From Epiperipatus broadwayi (lineage: Eukaryota > Onychophora > Udeonychophora > Euonychophora > Peripatidae): 64,000 nucleotides of DNA. Below, piece by piece: positions 46,735-58,158 of this stretch. Location: NCBI GenBank assembly GCA_028023455.1, contig JAQFVV010000020.1, forward strand, positions 5,067,092-5,131,091, written 5' to 3'. The stretch's first letter is position 1. Each line of letters starts with the position of its first letter. The translations under genes and the position numbers were made by a program. The notes beneath the pieces were generated by a model, which was given only the letters and a program-made list of their open reading frames with translations, was not told the origin of the DNA and searched no databases.

Positions 46735-48490
46735 AAAGTTGGTGTTATTATGCCTATTTTCTAAAAGGATGGTCCATTAGTTGTTAATAATTATAGGCCT
46801 ATTTTAAACATCTCTGTTATTTAAATTATGTGTGAGGATAGTAATAAAATAAGATAATGTCATATGCATAACTCAATTTCTATACATCAGTTTGATTTTG
46901 TTGTCAGAAAGAATATTTTGGATGCTCTTTATAGTAAAGATCATAATTTAGCATCTTCACTGAATAATAGTCTTAAAACTGTGAATATGTATTTGGATTT
47001 ATCTAAAGCATTTGACTCTGTTCATCATTTATATCTGCCTAGTTGTCAAAATCATTTTGTTTGTGATTAAAATATTAGCCCAAAATCAGAAAACAAACAA
47101 AAATCATAATATTATCATTAAAACATCACTTAATCACTTTTTATCTTTATGCTTATACAAGCTGTTAAAACAGTAAAAAAAAAATTATGTAGCAATAGCG
47201 CCATCTAATGCAAGCTCTAGTAATCAGTGGATATTAGAAGATTGTGCATTATAATTCTAACTAATGCTTTCACATACAATATCATCAGATTAGTGTCTAG
47301 CTTATAGCTTTCATCAGTGAGGAGTCTTGGATCTGGGAGCAGTGCACCTGGATATTTGGATCTAATTCACCATCCCTCTAGCATTCACCTTTTATCTTTT
47401 TGCTTAAGTATAAGGCTATTGACCCAAACTGAAAAACACTAATGTTTTCAATCCAATCTAATTCACATATATAGTCAGGAAGACTATTTCAGTATCCATA
47501 TATTGTAGCATCTTTGGTTTTTTAATGACCATATTCACCTTTATTTTTTAGTTAGGATTAGCATTAAACCACTAAAACATCATATGGTCAATTTTTCTTT
47601 GCACTTACACAAGCTGTTAAAACAGTAGCAATTTTTTTTTCACACGATAGGTCCATCTATATCATCTATTAATTAATAGTACTGGTGTGGAGAAAATTTT
47701 GATACACTTTTAACAGCTTGTGTAAGCATAAAGAAAAGTGATCAAGTGATATTAAAATGGCTTAATATCAATTGTAATCAAAGGATAAAGATAAATATTG
47801 TTATTATAAAAAACTGAAGACATCAAAATATACAGATACTGAACAGATTTCAGATCTATATGACTATACATGCAAATTAGCTTGGATTAAAAACGTTAAT
47901 GGTTTTCAGTTTGGGTTGATAGCTTTATAGATAAGCAAAAAGTTAAAAGTTCAGTACAGAAGGGATGGGGTATTAGATTCAAAGATCCAGATACACGGCT
48001 CCCAGATCCAAAGCTCTTCATTGATGAAAGCAATTAGCTAAAAACTAATATGAGGATATTGGATAGGAAAGCACTGGATAGGTTTCTAGCACAGTGGTAC
48101 ACTGCAATTGCAACTCTCATACTCAGATTGAAATTTTCTGCAATCCATTATATGTTATTACTATCCTATAATAAGCATATAAGAATAGTCATAATTTTAC
48201 CACATACAAATATATATCTTCACATTATATTTCAGTACATATGATTTGATATAAGGTCTTTGAAAAAATGATATTATCCAACATGAAAACTCAAAATTTT
48301 CACTACCTCCAACAAGGTTGTGCACTTCTGTTCCAGCATGTAATTGATTAATAGAACTTATACTAGGTGACACAATTGTGTAAGAAAAATTGTTACAAAA
48401 TTAAGAGTATTGTTAGTGATTTAAATTATTTAATCATGGAGATTCACAGGGATTTGTACTTGGCTTTATATTATTTTTATTTATATAAAC
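46735..48490 (+). pseudogene. CR1/L2/Jockey-type reverse-transcriptase fragment, split by a palindrome
   Basis: The first part (46735-47070) reads KVGVIMPIF, NNYRPILNIS, SIHQFDFVVRKN and MYLDLSKAFDSVHH (motif A with its catalytic Asp). The next motif, GDSQGFVLGFILFLF, a changed GVPQGSVLGPLLF, appears at about 48438-48488, preceded by TQLCKKNCYKIKSIVSD-like coding. The roughly 1.3-kb gap between them is taken up by the palindromic element at 47085-48112. The LFDD/YADD box is not found. YRPIS and LSKAFDSVHH are typical of CR1/L2/Jockey, clearly different from the RTE and L1-like copies here. Confidence 0.75.
47085..48112. mobile_element. P1 palindromic element, long nested form (copy G)
   Basis: The outer arms (about 47093-47565 and 47775-48112) are inverted copies several hundred bases long. 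Shared landmarks include GGATCTGGGAGC, CCCAAACTGAAAA and AGTATCCATATATT-like strings. A second, shorter palindrome (47570-47775) with P1-type ends (AAACCACTAAAACATCATAT and its inverse) fills the centre. Each outer arm holds a decayed ribozyme: left, minus strand, CTGATGA intact (47311-47317) but GACA for GAAA; right, plus strand, TTGATGA and AAAA. It interrupts a reverse-transcriptase fragment. Confidence 0.82.
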
Positions 48491-48500
48491 AATATTTCTA

Positions 48501-48858
48501 TCATCTAATTTAAGTATTGAATGTCTTTAGAAACATTTAACTTTTATTTAAATATTTCAAATACATTCACCTGTTAGTAATAGTACACAGGTTAGTATAT
48601 GCACAATATCTCAACAGGTATTATTCTCCCCTATTCTTCAGGTGTTGCTAGGCTGACCAGTAACAGTACTAGCATGGGAATCAAATCTGGACCCTTAGAT
48701 TCTTTGAGTATTGAATTTTTAAGGTAATGCATCTAACATCTGAAGAAGTGGGGGAAATAATACTTCTAGAAACATTGTGCATATACTACTAACAGTTGAA
48801 TGTGTTTGGAATATATTAAAGTTAAATTTTTCTAAAGACATTCAATACTCTATTAGAT
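48501..48858. repeat. Palindromic foldback element, about 358 bp
   Basis: AGTATTGAATGTCTTTAGAA through GTATATGCACAATATCT is inverted as AACATTGTGCATATACT through TTCTAAAGACATTCAATACT. The centre is near 48680. The right arm contains CTGAAGA, an AGAAGT/ACTTCT helix and GAAAC, loosely hammerhead-like but not well folded. No target duplication found. Confidence 0.75.
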
Positions 48859-50205
48859 TATGGAAATAGTCCAATGTATAAATACAACTAAAACATCATC
48901 ATCACAACCCTTCAGGAAAACATCTTTTCTTCCTATTTATCAAAAACTTTGTAAACTCACATTCTAAATTGTATTAATTTATTATTTGAAAGCATAATCT
49001 TTTTAATAAAACTGTTAATTTAGTAAATATTTCACTTTCAATATCTATACTTTTGCAAGCTTTGATCACTGTAAACATCAATATTCATTGTAGTTTGGAT
49101 ACACCTCTACAAAAAAAGCTACAATTAAGTATAAGGAGGCATTCTACAATGGTAATTAAACAAAGTAAATATTGCTCGGAAATCAAAAATTATTGCTTGG
49201 ACTCAAAACCTAGAATAAGTTTTATTGAGGAAAATATGAAGTAAAATCTTGCTTGATGTTATCTAATGTTTTCTTTGGCAGATAACTTCATCTAAATAAA
49301 TTACTAGAGTAATGCAAAATATTACTTACAATAAATTATTTTTTACTGAAATATTTTACATAGATATTAAACCAGCTTTTCAGCTTATTATTTAATTTAC
49401 TTACAAATTTAACCATGATTTAGTTTTGACATTTGACCCAGCCACACACGGTGTATATATCTGCTCATTTTACAAAACATAATATCAACAGATAGAGAAT
49501 TATTTCTAAGTAATAAATGGAGTAATACCATAAAAATATTTTTTTTAAGTTTGTAATCATGAAAGATGGTAAAAGAGAATAAAAGAAAGAGAAATGTGAA
49601 CTTATAGAAAATTAATATGAATAAGAGTATTGAAATAAAATCATTGTTTCTATTTCATCCACAAGATAGGCGATGAATATGGGAACTAAAGGTTCCCGAA
49701 AACCCTCAGCCTTAAAATTCCCTTAATACTGAGCTTCACTTGCTTGCATAATGAATAAGAGTAGTAGCTTAGAGTTATAAAATAATTAAAAATACCTAAA
49801 GTTTGAAAAGATATAGTGATGTTAAAGAAAGCTTACCACAGCCAAGTATGGTTATAACATGTGGCAAAATTGATAATAACAATTATGGTTAAAAGTTACT
49901 TATTTAAAATATGTAAAAAATGTGAATGCTGTGGTGTTTATAAGAGTAATGGTGAAAATTTTAATTTTGATATTCTTATTGTTTTATTTCATTTAATTCG
50001 TAGGATATATTATTTTCAATAGACATCTATATTAAACCCCGAAGATGACCTCTATATATAACAGTCAAAACTTAGGAAAATAAAAAAGAAATTCAATGTT
50101 TCTGATTACAGTATAGTGCACATACAGAAATTATACTTCATCGCAATTACGCCACTGAAGTAAAAACGCATTAATAATTTGAATACACGAGAGAAGTTTA
50201 CCTGC
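48859..50205. other. AT-rich DNA without recognised features
   Basis: A 63-codon frame at 49053-49244 has no motif. Confidence 0.4.
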
Positions 50206-50218
50206 CAGAAATTATATA

Positions 50219-50419
50219 TATTGCTTACAACAGTTCTTTCATATACACTTTAATGCAAACAAATTTTCTTAAAAACTTTTTTATTTTCCTTACAGTTTTG
50301 ACTGTCCAGCAGTCTTCATCAGAGCTCTATGCTTCACTGCTTAAATTAAAAAATATGAAAAAACTGTAGTAAGCAATATATATATGAATATATGCAAAGA
50401 ATGTGAAAGAGAAGAATAA
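50219..50419 (+). mobile_element. Palindromic element, family P3, copy 3
   Basis: Arms TTTCATATACACTTTAATGC and AAACAAATTTTCTTAAAA on the left; the right arm is reduced. The constant 3' end GAATATATGCAAAGAATGTG through GAATAA is on the right. A perfect 13-bp repeat, CAGAAATTATATA, flanks it (50206-50218, 50420-50432). The minus-strand hammerhead-like core has CTGATGA, GACTG/CAGTC and AAAAC. Confidence 0.85.
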
Positions 50420-50432
50420 CAGAAATTATATA

Positions 50433-50903
50433 AATACAGTGCATAAAAAAAGAACAGCACATTTACTCAATCATTTCCAAATGCAAACTTTGCATAAGTC
50501 TGCATTACTACATTTATGCACTATGGCAGAGAGGTGCATAATTCTCTATAATAGTAACAGTAGAAAATGCTCAAATGATTTCAAAAATAAACTTGAAATA
50601 ATTAAAATAAGAGAAAAAAATCTCTCCAGCAGATATATATGCAGCATCCTGGTCTCTCATACAGCAGATTTCCAATTTGTAATTGGGTTATGCTCATTAC
50701 TTTATTTTCATCATTGTCACCAAATTATTCTAGTTCTTTTACCCATTACAGTAATTTTTTTAATTATATATATATACAATGTAATCTCAATTATTTATAT
50801 GTATGTTTGTCTATATAATTTTTCTGAATAAATTCCTTGTGAAACAAATTGATGGTAAATATGGTACTTTAGTATTAGACCTGCAGTGAAATATCACAGC
50901 CAA
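50433..50903. other. AT-rich DNA with one long chance frame
   Basis: A 142-codon open frame (50403-50831) starts inside the P3 element and has no domain, so I do not call it a gene. Confidence 0.4.
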
Positions 50904-50944
50904 ATTGGGTTAAGGTTGGGGTTAGGATTAGGTTTAGGGTTGAG
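50904..50944. repeat. Degenerate telomere-like repeat
   Basis: The stretch TTGGGTTAAGGTTGGGG, then TTAGGATTAGGTTTAGGGTT, is about six imperfect TTAGGG-type units, as in interstitial telomeric sequences of animals. Confidence 0.55.
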
Positions 50945-51223
50945 ATCAAGTTTCATCACAGCAGTTCTAATATTAAAATTCCATAAATATTTGAGTGGGT
51001 GTTAAAGTTTTCATAATACGGTTTGCTATTATCTGTAAATTTCAGTATCGGTGGCATAGAACTAAATCTCATCGACATGAGAAATGACAATATATATAAA
51101 TTAAGTTACATTTTTTATTAATGTTCTCTTTTTGCATGACTAGCATCGAATCTTGTAAGCATCTGGTTGTAAGACATACAATTATTTAATGACTCAAGAA
51201 TTGAAGCCTGTCCATTAAAACTT
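50945..51223. other. Short unassigned segment
   Basis: Nothing supported. Confidence 0.4.
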
Positions 51224-51375
51224 GAAGATTTACGATCTTAATGTAAACTGAACACGGATTATATGTATGTGTGGGAGATGATGATCTGGACCATGCATGT
51301 GGTTATGTGCATCGATTGTATAAGATGAAATGAATAACTATAGGGAGTTTGAAAGTGAGTTCAAATTCCTTCCAA
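51224..51375 (+). mobile_element. HX repeat, copy 2, ribozyme core deleted
   Basis: Starts TTGAAGATTTACGATCTTAA and AACTGAACACGG, keeps GGGAGATGATGATCTGGACC, then jumps over the ribozyme core to ATGTGGTTATGTGC and TGTATAAGATG. It ends GAAAGTGAGTTCAAATTCC. Compared with the copy at 60398, about 60-70 bases including CTGATGA are missing. Confidence 0.75.
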
Positions 51376-52185
51376 TTACATTAACTCAAAACAATAACGT
51401 TACTCGCACATATTTTTTTCAATAAGGCTACTCCCCCCCCCCAACATACACACACACAGACAAATATAATTACATATAATAATAAATGTTTTAATTTTTA
51501 TCATGCTTTATATTTGACATATTATCATTTAAAGTTGTTGACGACACTTTTACATCAAATTTGTTTGATTTTTAATATCCAGTATCGTAACATAATATTT
51601 TTGAAATCTCAACAAAATAGTAACAATTAGACGCTGTCATTTTTAGTCATGTGACTAATCAATGTCAATATGCACAGGAAATTGTTATACTGTACATGTT
51701 TACTTGAAATGAATTTTTTTATTTTAGTCATTTCTCTATTTTTAAAGCTAATAAATATTTTTCAAAAGTTTTATATTACAGCAATTAATGTGATAACGGT
51801 TTGTCAATATTAATAATTAAACTGTCTTTTTAAACTGCCACTGAATTTTAAATTAAAACAAAACAAAATTTGTATTAACACATATTATTATAGATAAAAA
51901 AAAATACATTCAATAAATATCATTATCATATCTGTATTTAAAAAAACACTAATTTTATTTTTATAAGTATTAAATGTAAAAAAAAAGGTTTTTCAAAAAT
52001 TAAATGTGAATAAAACAAAAAAATATCCATTAAAATTTTTTGTGTGTGGCAGTTATACCATAAAAGGTATTTTTAAAGAAATCATTTAAGGATGCTTTAT
52101 ATGAGTCTAAAAATATAATGGTAAGATCTTAAGACCAATAATATGTTCTTCAGCTTACTGAATATGATGCTATAGAATCTACAAT
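51376..52185. other. AT-rich DNA without recognised features
   Basis: Nothing supported beyond a poly(C) run near 51432. Confidence 0.4.
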
Positions 52186-52198
52186 TGTCAAGATACAT

Positions 52199-52460
52199 TA
52201 AACAAGGCAAAACTCTCCATACCAGTAGTGCCACCCTGTGCCAACCAGAGTAATCAATGGATGCCAGAAAGCTTGTGCATAAAATCCCTATCTAGTGCCT
52301 ATTGGATGATTAGGCACTAGATAGGGATTTTATGCACAAGCCTTCTGGCATCCATTGATTACTCTGGTTGGCACAGGGTGGCACTACTGTATCGAGAGTT
52401 TTGCCTTGTTTAATAACAATTATGTGCTAGTATAAGAGATGGTGATCATGTGATGTTTAG
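52199..52460 (+). mobile_element. P1 palindromic element, copy H
   Basis: Two arms of about 100 bp meet near 52308 and are almost identical (GCCACCCTGTGCCAACCAGA against its inverse), suggesting a young or gene-converted copy. The constant end GGTGATCATGTGATGTTTAG is on the right only. A 13-bp repeat with one mismatch (TGTCAAGATACAT, 52186-52198; TGTCAAGTTACAT, 52461-52473) flanks it. The ribozyme centre is absent. Confidence 0.88.
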
Positions 52461-52473
52461 TGTCAAGTTACAT

Positions 52474-52885
52474 CTTAATTGAATTAGACATCTAAAACAA
52501 ATAAGGATAACAAACTTTGTAGAAAACCCCTGAGTGTGGTTTCCATAAAAAGACAGATGCCATTTGCATTACAAAGGTTATTTCAAAAGTATTCTAAAAA
52601 AGTTATAATTAATTGCTTTCGTTAAGAAGATATGAATGACTGAGAATAGGATGCAATATAGAGCTGCAATTAAGTTAGATGATGAACTATGATATTTCAA
52701 AAAGCAATACTGACTGAAGAAGATATTAAAAAATACTATCACAAAATGCAAAATAAACAAACAAATGGACCAGTATATGATATATATATTATTTCACAGA
52801 TTGGTTTAGATAATCATGTAAAACAAAAACTCATCTATAACTTTGTATTCTTTTGTCTTTTTTTCTTCTTCATTTGCATATAATT
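52474..52885. other. AT-rich DNA without recognised features
   Basis: Nothing supported. Confidence 0.4.
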
Positions 52886-52893
52886 ACTTAAAT

Positions 52894-53440
52894 CAGTGGT
52901 CTTGAACCTTTTCACACCTGCAGACCGGTAAAAATAAGGATAAGGTTTCACGGACCGGAAAAAATAAGGATAAGGTTTCACAGACTGGCAGAAGTCTATA
53001 GATAAATTTTCTTAAAGATGTAAACTGCTTAGCCTTAGACAAGCATAATTGTTATAACTGATCAAAACAACAATGATAAATATACAAGATGAAATTATAT
53101 ATATATGGAATTTGCATAATAAATAACTTTTTTTTGATTTTGAATTTTTTTAGAAAAGTAATAAAAAATTTAATTCTATCCCCTCCCCCCCATAAACATC
53201 TGTGATAATTAGAAAAACGAAATAATTTAAGTATGATTGATTAGATTTTGTTTTCATTCTGTTTCTTTTTTTTTAATTGGGTAAAAATGAGATGAAAAAA
53301 TAAATAAAAATTGTTTATATTAATTAAAAGTTTAAACTCTTATTATTTTATTACAAACTTTCCTGCCAGTCTACCATGGACCGACTGGTAAAAAACTTCT
53401 GCAGCATCGGTCCACATGGACCAAGGGTTGAAGACCACTG
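52894..53440. mobile_element. Non-autonomous hAT element with perfect 8-bp duplication
   Basis: Ends CAGTGGTCTTGAACCTTTTC and CCAAGGGTTGAAGACCACTG are typical hAT terminal repeats. A perfect 8-bp target duplication, ACTTAAAT (52886-52893, 53441-53448), is present. GACCGGTAAAAATAAGGATA is tandemly duplicated near the left end, and CCGACTGGTAAAAAACTTCT lies near the right. At 547 bp it has no transposase and depends on an autonomous relative. Confidence 0.93.
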
Positions 53441-53448
53441 ACTTAAAT

Positions 53449-55098
53449 GATTATTCAAGAAATAATAAAAACTAAGAGGGGGGGGGGAATTTCCACATAC
53501 ATTTCACTTAAAAAAAATGAACAGAATTTAAAACATGGGTGGGCGACCACTGGCCTGCAATGGTGTTGAATTCAACCTGCTGCATCAGAACATTAATTTC
53601 ATTGCCTATGTTGTCAGCAAATTTTTAGTGCAGACATTAATGAAGTCATTGTTTTTTCTCTATTGCCATTAACTATACAAAGTCTAGAGTTTTCTAGACT
53701 CCTAAATAATTCATTAGGTATGGATTTTGGGCACTTACTGGTTAGACCTGTTGTAAAATATTACTTAGTCCAGTGATAACTTTCTAATCTTGCAATCTCC
53801 TAAAATAATAATGCTTACATGGGATCTTCTAACAAATTTGATCTGTCAATTTGATAAATGACAAAAAAATCTTTATTCACTATAAAATGACAACATATAA
53901 CTTTATTTTGTGGAAATAAACAAAAATGTATTTACATTTTGAAGCGAAATGAAATATTTTCAAAAATGAGAATTAAGCTTATTTTGTACAAAATTGCGAC
54001 TATAACTTTATTTACTGGAAATAAATGAATATCTTTTTTTTTCTCAGTGATGAAAGTTTATTCACCAAAAAAAAAAATACAAATACAAATACAGTTAGAA
54101 AAAGGTTTACAAGGGAGTGATTATATGATAAATTGAAATTTCAGAAGCAAGATGGTAAGAAGGGAAGGATACATGTGAAAAGGAAATGGGAAGTGGAAAG
54201 GGAAAATGGTGTGTAGTCCAGGCCAGTCCGAGATGCATGTCTTCATTGAGCAAGCACCGCATGGGTCACAAACATTTGAACGATTGAATCCTATGACAGA
54301 GTCTGAGAGGATTGCCCAAGTGTCTGTGAGGAGTGGAGGTGGGGCTAGTTTGGTATCTCTGGTTTTGAGAGAGCAAATTAGGTCCAATAGCTTTTGATTC
54401 ACTGAGTGCATTCTCTGGTCAAAAATAATGGCACATCAGAGCAACCAGAGTGCATAGATGAGGAAAACTGATAATCTAATAGTTGCAAAGACTCCTGTTT
54501 CTATGGATTCATGGGGGTTGAATATGGTATGCCTGTGCAAGGAAAGGCATGAGTTGATGACATTTGTTTTTGTTGGGAGAAATGATGTTTGTAACAACTA
54601 AACTTTTAGCAATATACATTCCAATAAAAAAGTAAAAAAAAGATTGTTTGTTACATGGTAAGCTTTTGAATTCAAAGTCCATCTCCACTGCTTAAACTTC
54701 TTATAAACTTCCAAACAATTGTTTTATGTATAAAAGAGTGAAGATTATTTTCTGTTCACTTCAGCATAGTAAAAGAGACATGTATTCTAAGGTAGTTAAT
54801 TATTCAATTCTACTAATGTCTGTTATATATTGTGAGAATCATACATGCTTTTTTCATTTTAAGTTCAATTTCTAGATCGAAGCCATGATCTCCCAACTAT
54901 TTGATTTATTTTAAAAAAAATACTACTGATACAGAAGTAGTTAATTTTATGAGTAAAATAATTTTAATCTATTTTGTGTGTTGATAAAATGATAAAATAC
55001 ATGAAATATAGATTTAAAAAAAATCAAGATGCATTGTTTTAAAAATTTCTACTTGTTACTTATCAAATAAAAGAAATGTTTGTAGTTTATAATACTAA
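53449..55098. other. Unassigned DNA, possible hAT end
   Basis: GGGTGGGCGACCACTGGCC (53536-53554) looks like a hAT left end, but no matching right end was found. The segment 54200-54560 is less AT-rich, with overlapping frames (54121-54411 -, 54206-54397 +) lacking motifs. Confidence 0.35.
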
Positions 55099-55102
55099 TT
55101 TA

Positions 55103-56146
55103 GCATCATCATCACCATCATAAAATCATTATCAGTCCACTGCAGGATGAAGGTCTCTCCAAGTTCAAACTATCTTCTCCGATATTTAGCTTATTTTCTC
55201 CCCATCACCCCTGCCATGTTCTTATTTTATTCAGCCATCTCACATGTGGTCTCTTCTGGGTCTTTTACAATCTCTTGGAATCCAGCTTAAGATTTCAATT
55301 GTCCATCTATTATCATCTTTTCTAGCAATATGTCCAGCCCAACTCCACTTCATTTAATTTTTTCAATGAGGTCAATAACACCTTGTTTGTTCTCTTACCC
55401 ATATATTGCATTTTTGATCTCTTCTTGTTACTCTTAACATGCATCTCTCCATACTTCTTTGAGTGGTGTGAAGACTCTGTATTGCTCTTCTATTAAGGGT
55501 CCAAGTCTCAGATCCATAAGTAAGAACTGGTAAAACACATTTATTAAAAACCTTTTCAAACCCATAGTCATACTTTCTTTTAGTATCAAGTTATTTCTAC
55601 CAAAAGCACTCCAACCAAGTTTAATTCTATGATTAATTTAATCTATTATGTTTCCATCTGTATTAATAATCTGACCAAGATATTTGTAGCTGTTAACTTC
55701 TTCTAACACATCATAATCAATCTTTATTTTCATATTTTGAGAAAATCCATTGAACATTACTTTAGTCTTTTTAACATTTATCTTTAGTCCTACTTTCCTA
55801 CTTTCATCTGATAACTCGTGCAACATTTCCTGCAGCTCTAAAGCAGTATTTGCAAAAACAACTATATCATTTGCAAAATCTAAATGACTTAAATAATCTC
55901 CATTTACTTTCATTCCTTTAGTTTCCCATTTTAATCCACAAAATACTTCTTGCAGCACTGCTGTAAAAAGTTTTAGAGTTATGGAGTCACCCTGTCTCAA
56001 TGTTGGCTTTCCTAGTATCATTATGTAATCTAATTGTTGCTGTTGCATTTTTATAAATATTCTTTAAAATATGACAATATCCTGGATCTACACCTTGATG
56101 GTCCAATGCTTTAATCACTGAAGAAATGTTTATAGAATCAAATAAA
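55103..56146 (-). mobile_element. RTE-clade LINE, sense 3' part of a twin-primed copy
   Basis: On the minus strand this part begins at FDSINISSVIKALDH (reverse-transcriptase motif A) and runs to the 3' end, a decayed (GAT)n at 55103-55120. It has FADD changed to FAND (LDFANDIVVF), one lost segment between RQGDS and the preceding codons, and several frame breaks. Together with 56147-56793 it forms one insertion. Confidence 0.88.
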
Positions 56147-56793
56147 GCTGTATAAAAGAATAAAAGTCTCACGAGTGTAAAACAACATTTTGGTATTGGT
56201 AGGAAATTTATATCTGCAATAAGGAAAAAAAGATGGAACTCTTACTAAAAAGAGAGATGATATCATGAAATGGGTAGAAGACTTCTATTAAGAATTATAT
56301 AGTTAACAAAGAACAAGTACCTCCTATATCTATTATATCTTCTGAATTGCCCAGAATTTTAAATGAAGAAGTGAGATATGCAATTAAATTTATGAAGAAA
56401 GGAAAGGTTCCAGATAATGATGGAATTATAATTGATATATTAAAAGAAGCAGGTGAAGAAATAGAATTTTTTTAGCAAAGTTATACCAAATGTCTAAATG
56501 ATAAAGATGTACTATGATTGGAAGAATGCAGTATTAATATTAATATTTAAAAAAGGTGATAAAAAATATTAGAAATTACAGACTTATCAGTCTTTTATCA
56601 GTTTTATTCAAAATTTTTACCAAGATAATTACAACCCATCTACAGTGAACATTGGATTTCCACCAACCAAGAGAACAAGATGGATTTAAAAGTGGTTTTA
56701 GTACAGTAGATCATATCTAGGTATTGAGAGAAGTTATAGAAAGGACAAATGAATATGAGTTACCATTATGCTTGGGATTTGTAGGTTATGAAA
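56147..56793 (+). mobile_element. RTE-clade LINE, inverted 5' part of a twin-primed copy
   Basis: On the plus strand this part reads KNKSL, VKQHFGIGRKFIS, a spacer, then YQKFYQDNYNPSTVN-like reverse-transcriptase coding up to LGFVGYE, the residues just before motif A. It stops at 56793 exactly where the minus-strand part begins in ORF terms. The 5' half is therefore inverted next to its own 3' half, as produced by twin priming. Confidence 0.85.
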
Positions 56794-58158
56794 CCTGTCT
56801 TTTTAAACTGATAATATTTTTAATAGAAAATTACAAACAAAAAAAACACCTCTTTTAATTAAGATTTTTAATAAAAAGTTTTAAATTAAGGTAAATCACT
56901 CTTTTAAACATTTAACAAAATTCTTTTTAAAGTAAAAAAAAAAAGGAGTAAAAACTCTAAATTATAATACTTAAAAGAGAAGACAGTGAGCTAGGAACTT
57001 TGTTGTATCTAATTATAAGACTTCAATACTATCCAAAAAAAATGTAAACAAACAAAAAAAACATTAAATTTCACAAATTTTATAATATTCAAGCAGTCAT
57101 TCTTCCTTTGCTGAACATCATATTCAATCATGTTTAAAAAAAATGTAAATAAATTTTATAAGCCAGTAGCCATTTTCCCATTTTGGAACCTTATATACTA
57201 TTATATATGCAAATAAAATTTCTTTGGTTTATGTTAAAAGTATATACATTTTATTCTTCCTTTAGAAAAAAATTGATGTGTGACACTTTAAGTAATAAAA
57301 TATTTTCTGAACACAATGCTTAAAGTTTTACAAAATTTTAGAACATACTTAAAATTGATACTAATTTTAAAACAACAAACAAATTTGAGAGGTCATAATT
57401 TCTAGATAAGAAAACCACTAATATGTTTATATATATAAAGTTATCATAAAAAAAATCACTCAGAGCATATTTAGTAGCAATAAAAGTCAGATATTTATCT
57501 TTTTTAAAATAAAAATGATAATTTTTTAAAATTCTTATTACTTTAGCTAATGCACGAATGAACGCATACTCAATAAAATATATATAAATGTATCTCTCAA
57601 TTTATTATTAATAACTATATTAGTATTAATTTTTAAAATTTCATTTATACTATAATCTTAATTTACATATGCTTATTACACACATAAAAAGCATTTGTGT
57701 TATAAATATATGCATGTATTATATACTTGAGTTCAATAAATAATATTTATTCTTATCTACAAAACAAAGAGTTATTATATGCTATACATGATTAAATATG
57801 AGAAGGGTATGGAACTAAATATGATGCAGTTCTCAGCTCCACTGTATTTGAATGCCATTATAAATAATGAAATAAAAATGTTAATTCAATTTTTAAAAAA
57901 TCAACTATCCATTTAATGCCAAAAAAAAATAGTTTTAAAAATGGTGGAAATGTACTACTATAAATATATATATTTCTAAGGCTCTAAGTCTGAAATCAAA
58001 GAAAGAAACTGATGGATACTAAGGAATACCTTATGCATAACTGCTGGATGGAGATTATTAAATAATATTTATGAAATATTGTGCAACATATTTGCAGTAA
58101 TTTGATAAATGAATGTACATTGAATTTATTTCAATTAACATGTGCTTACTTTTATATT
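56794..58158. other. AT-rich DNA without recognised features
   Basis: Nothing supported. Confidence 0.4.

Noticed and set aside
50403-50831. 142-codon open frame on the plus strand
   Set aside because: It starts inside a P3 repeat, has no domain or motif, and has low-complexity hydrophobic composition; chance is likely in this AT-rich DNA.
53536-53554. Fourth hAT element
   Set aside because: Only a left-end-like string is visible; no right end or 8-bp duplication was found.
54121-54411. Overlapping frames on both strands
   Set aside because: Neither has a known motif, start context or neighbouring exon signals; kept only as unassigned DNA.
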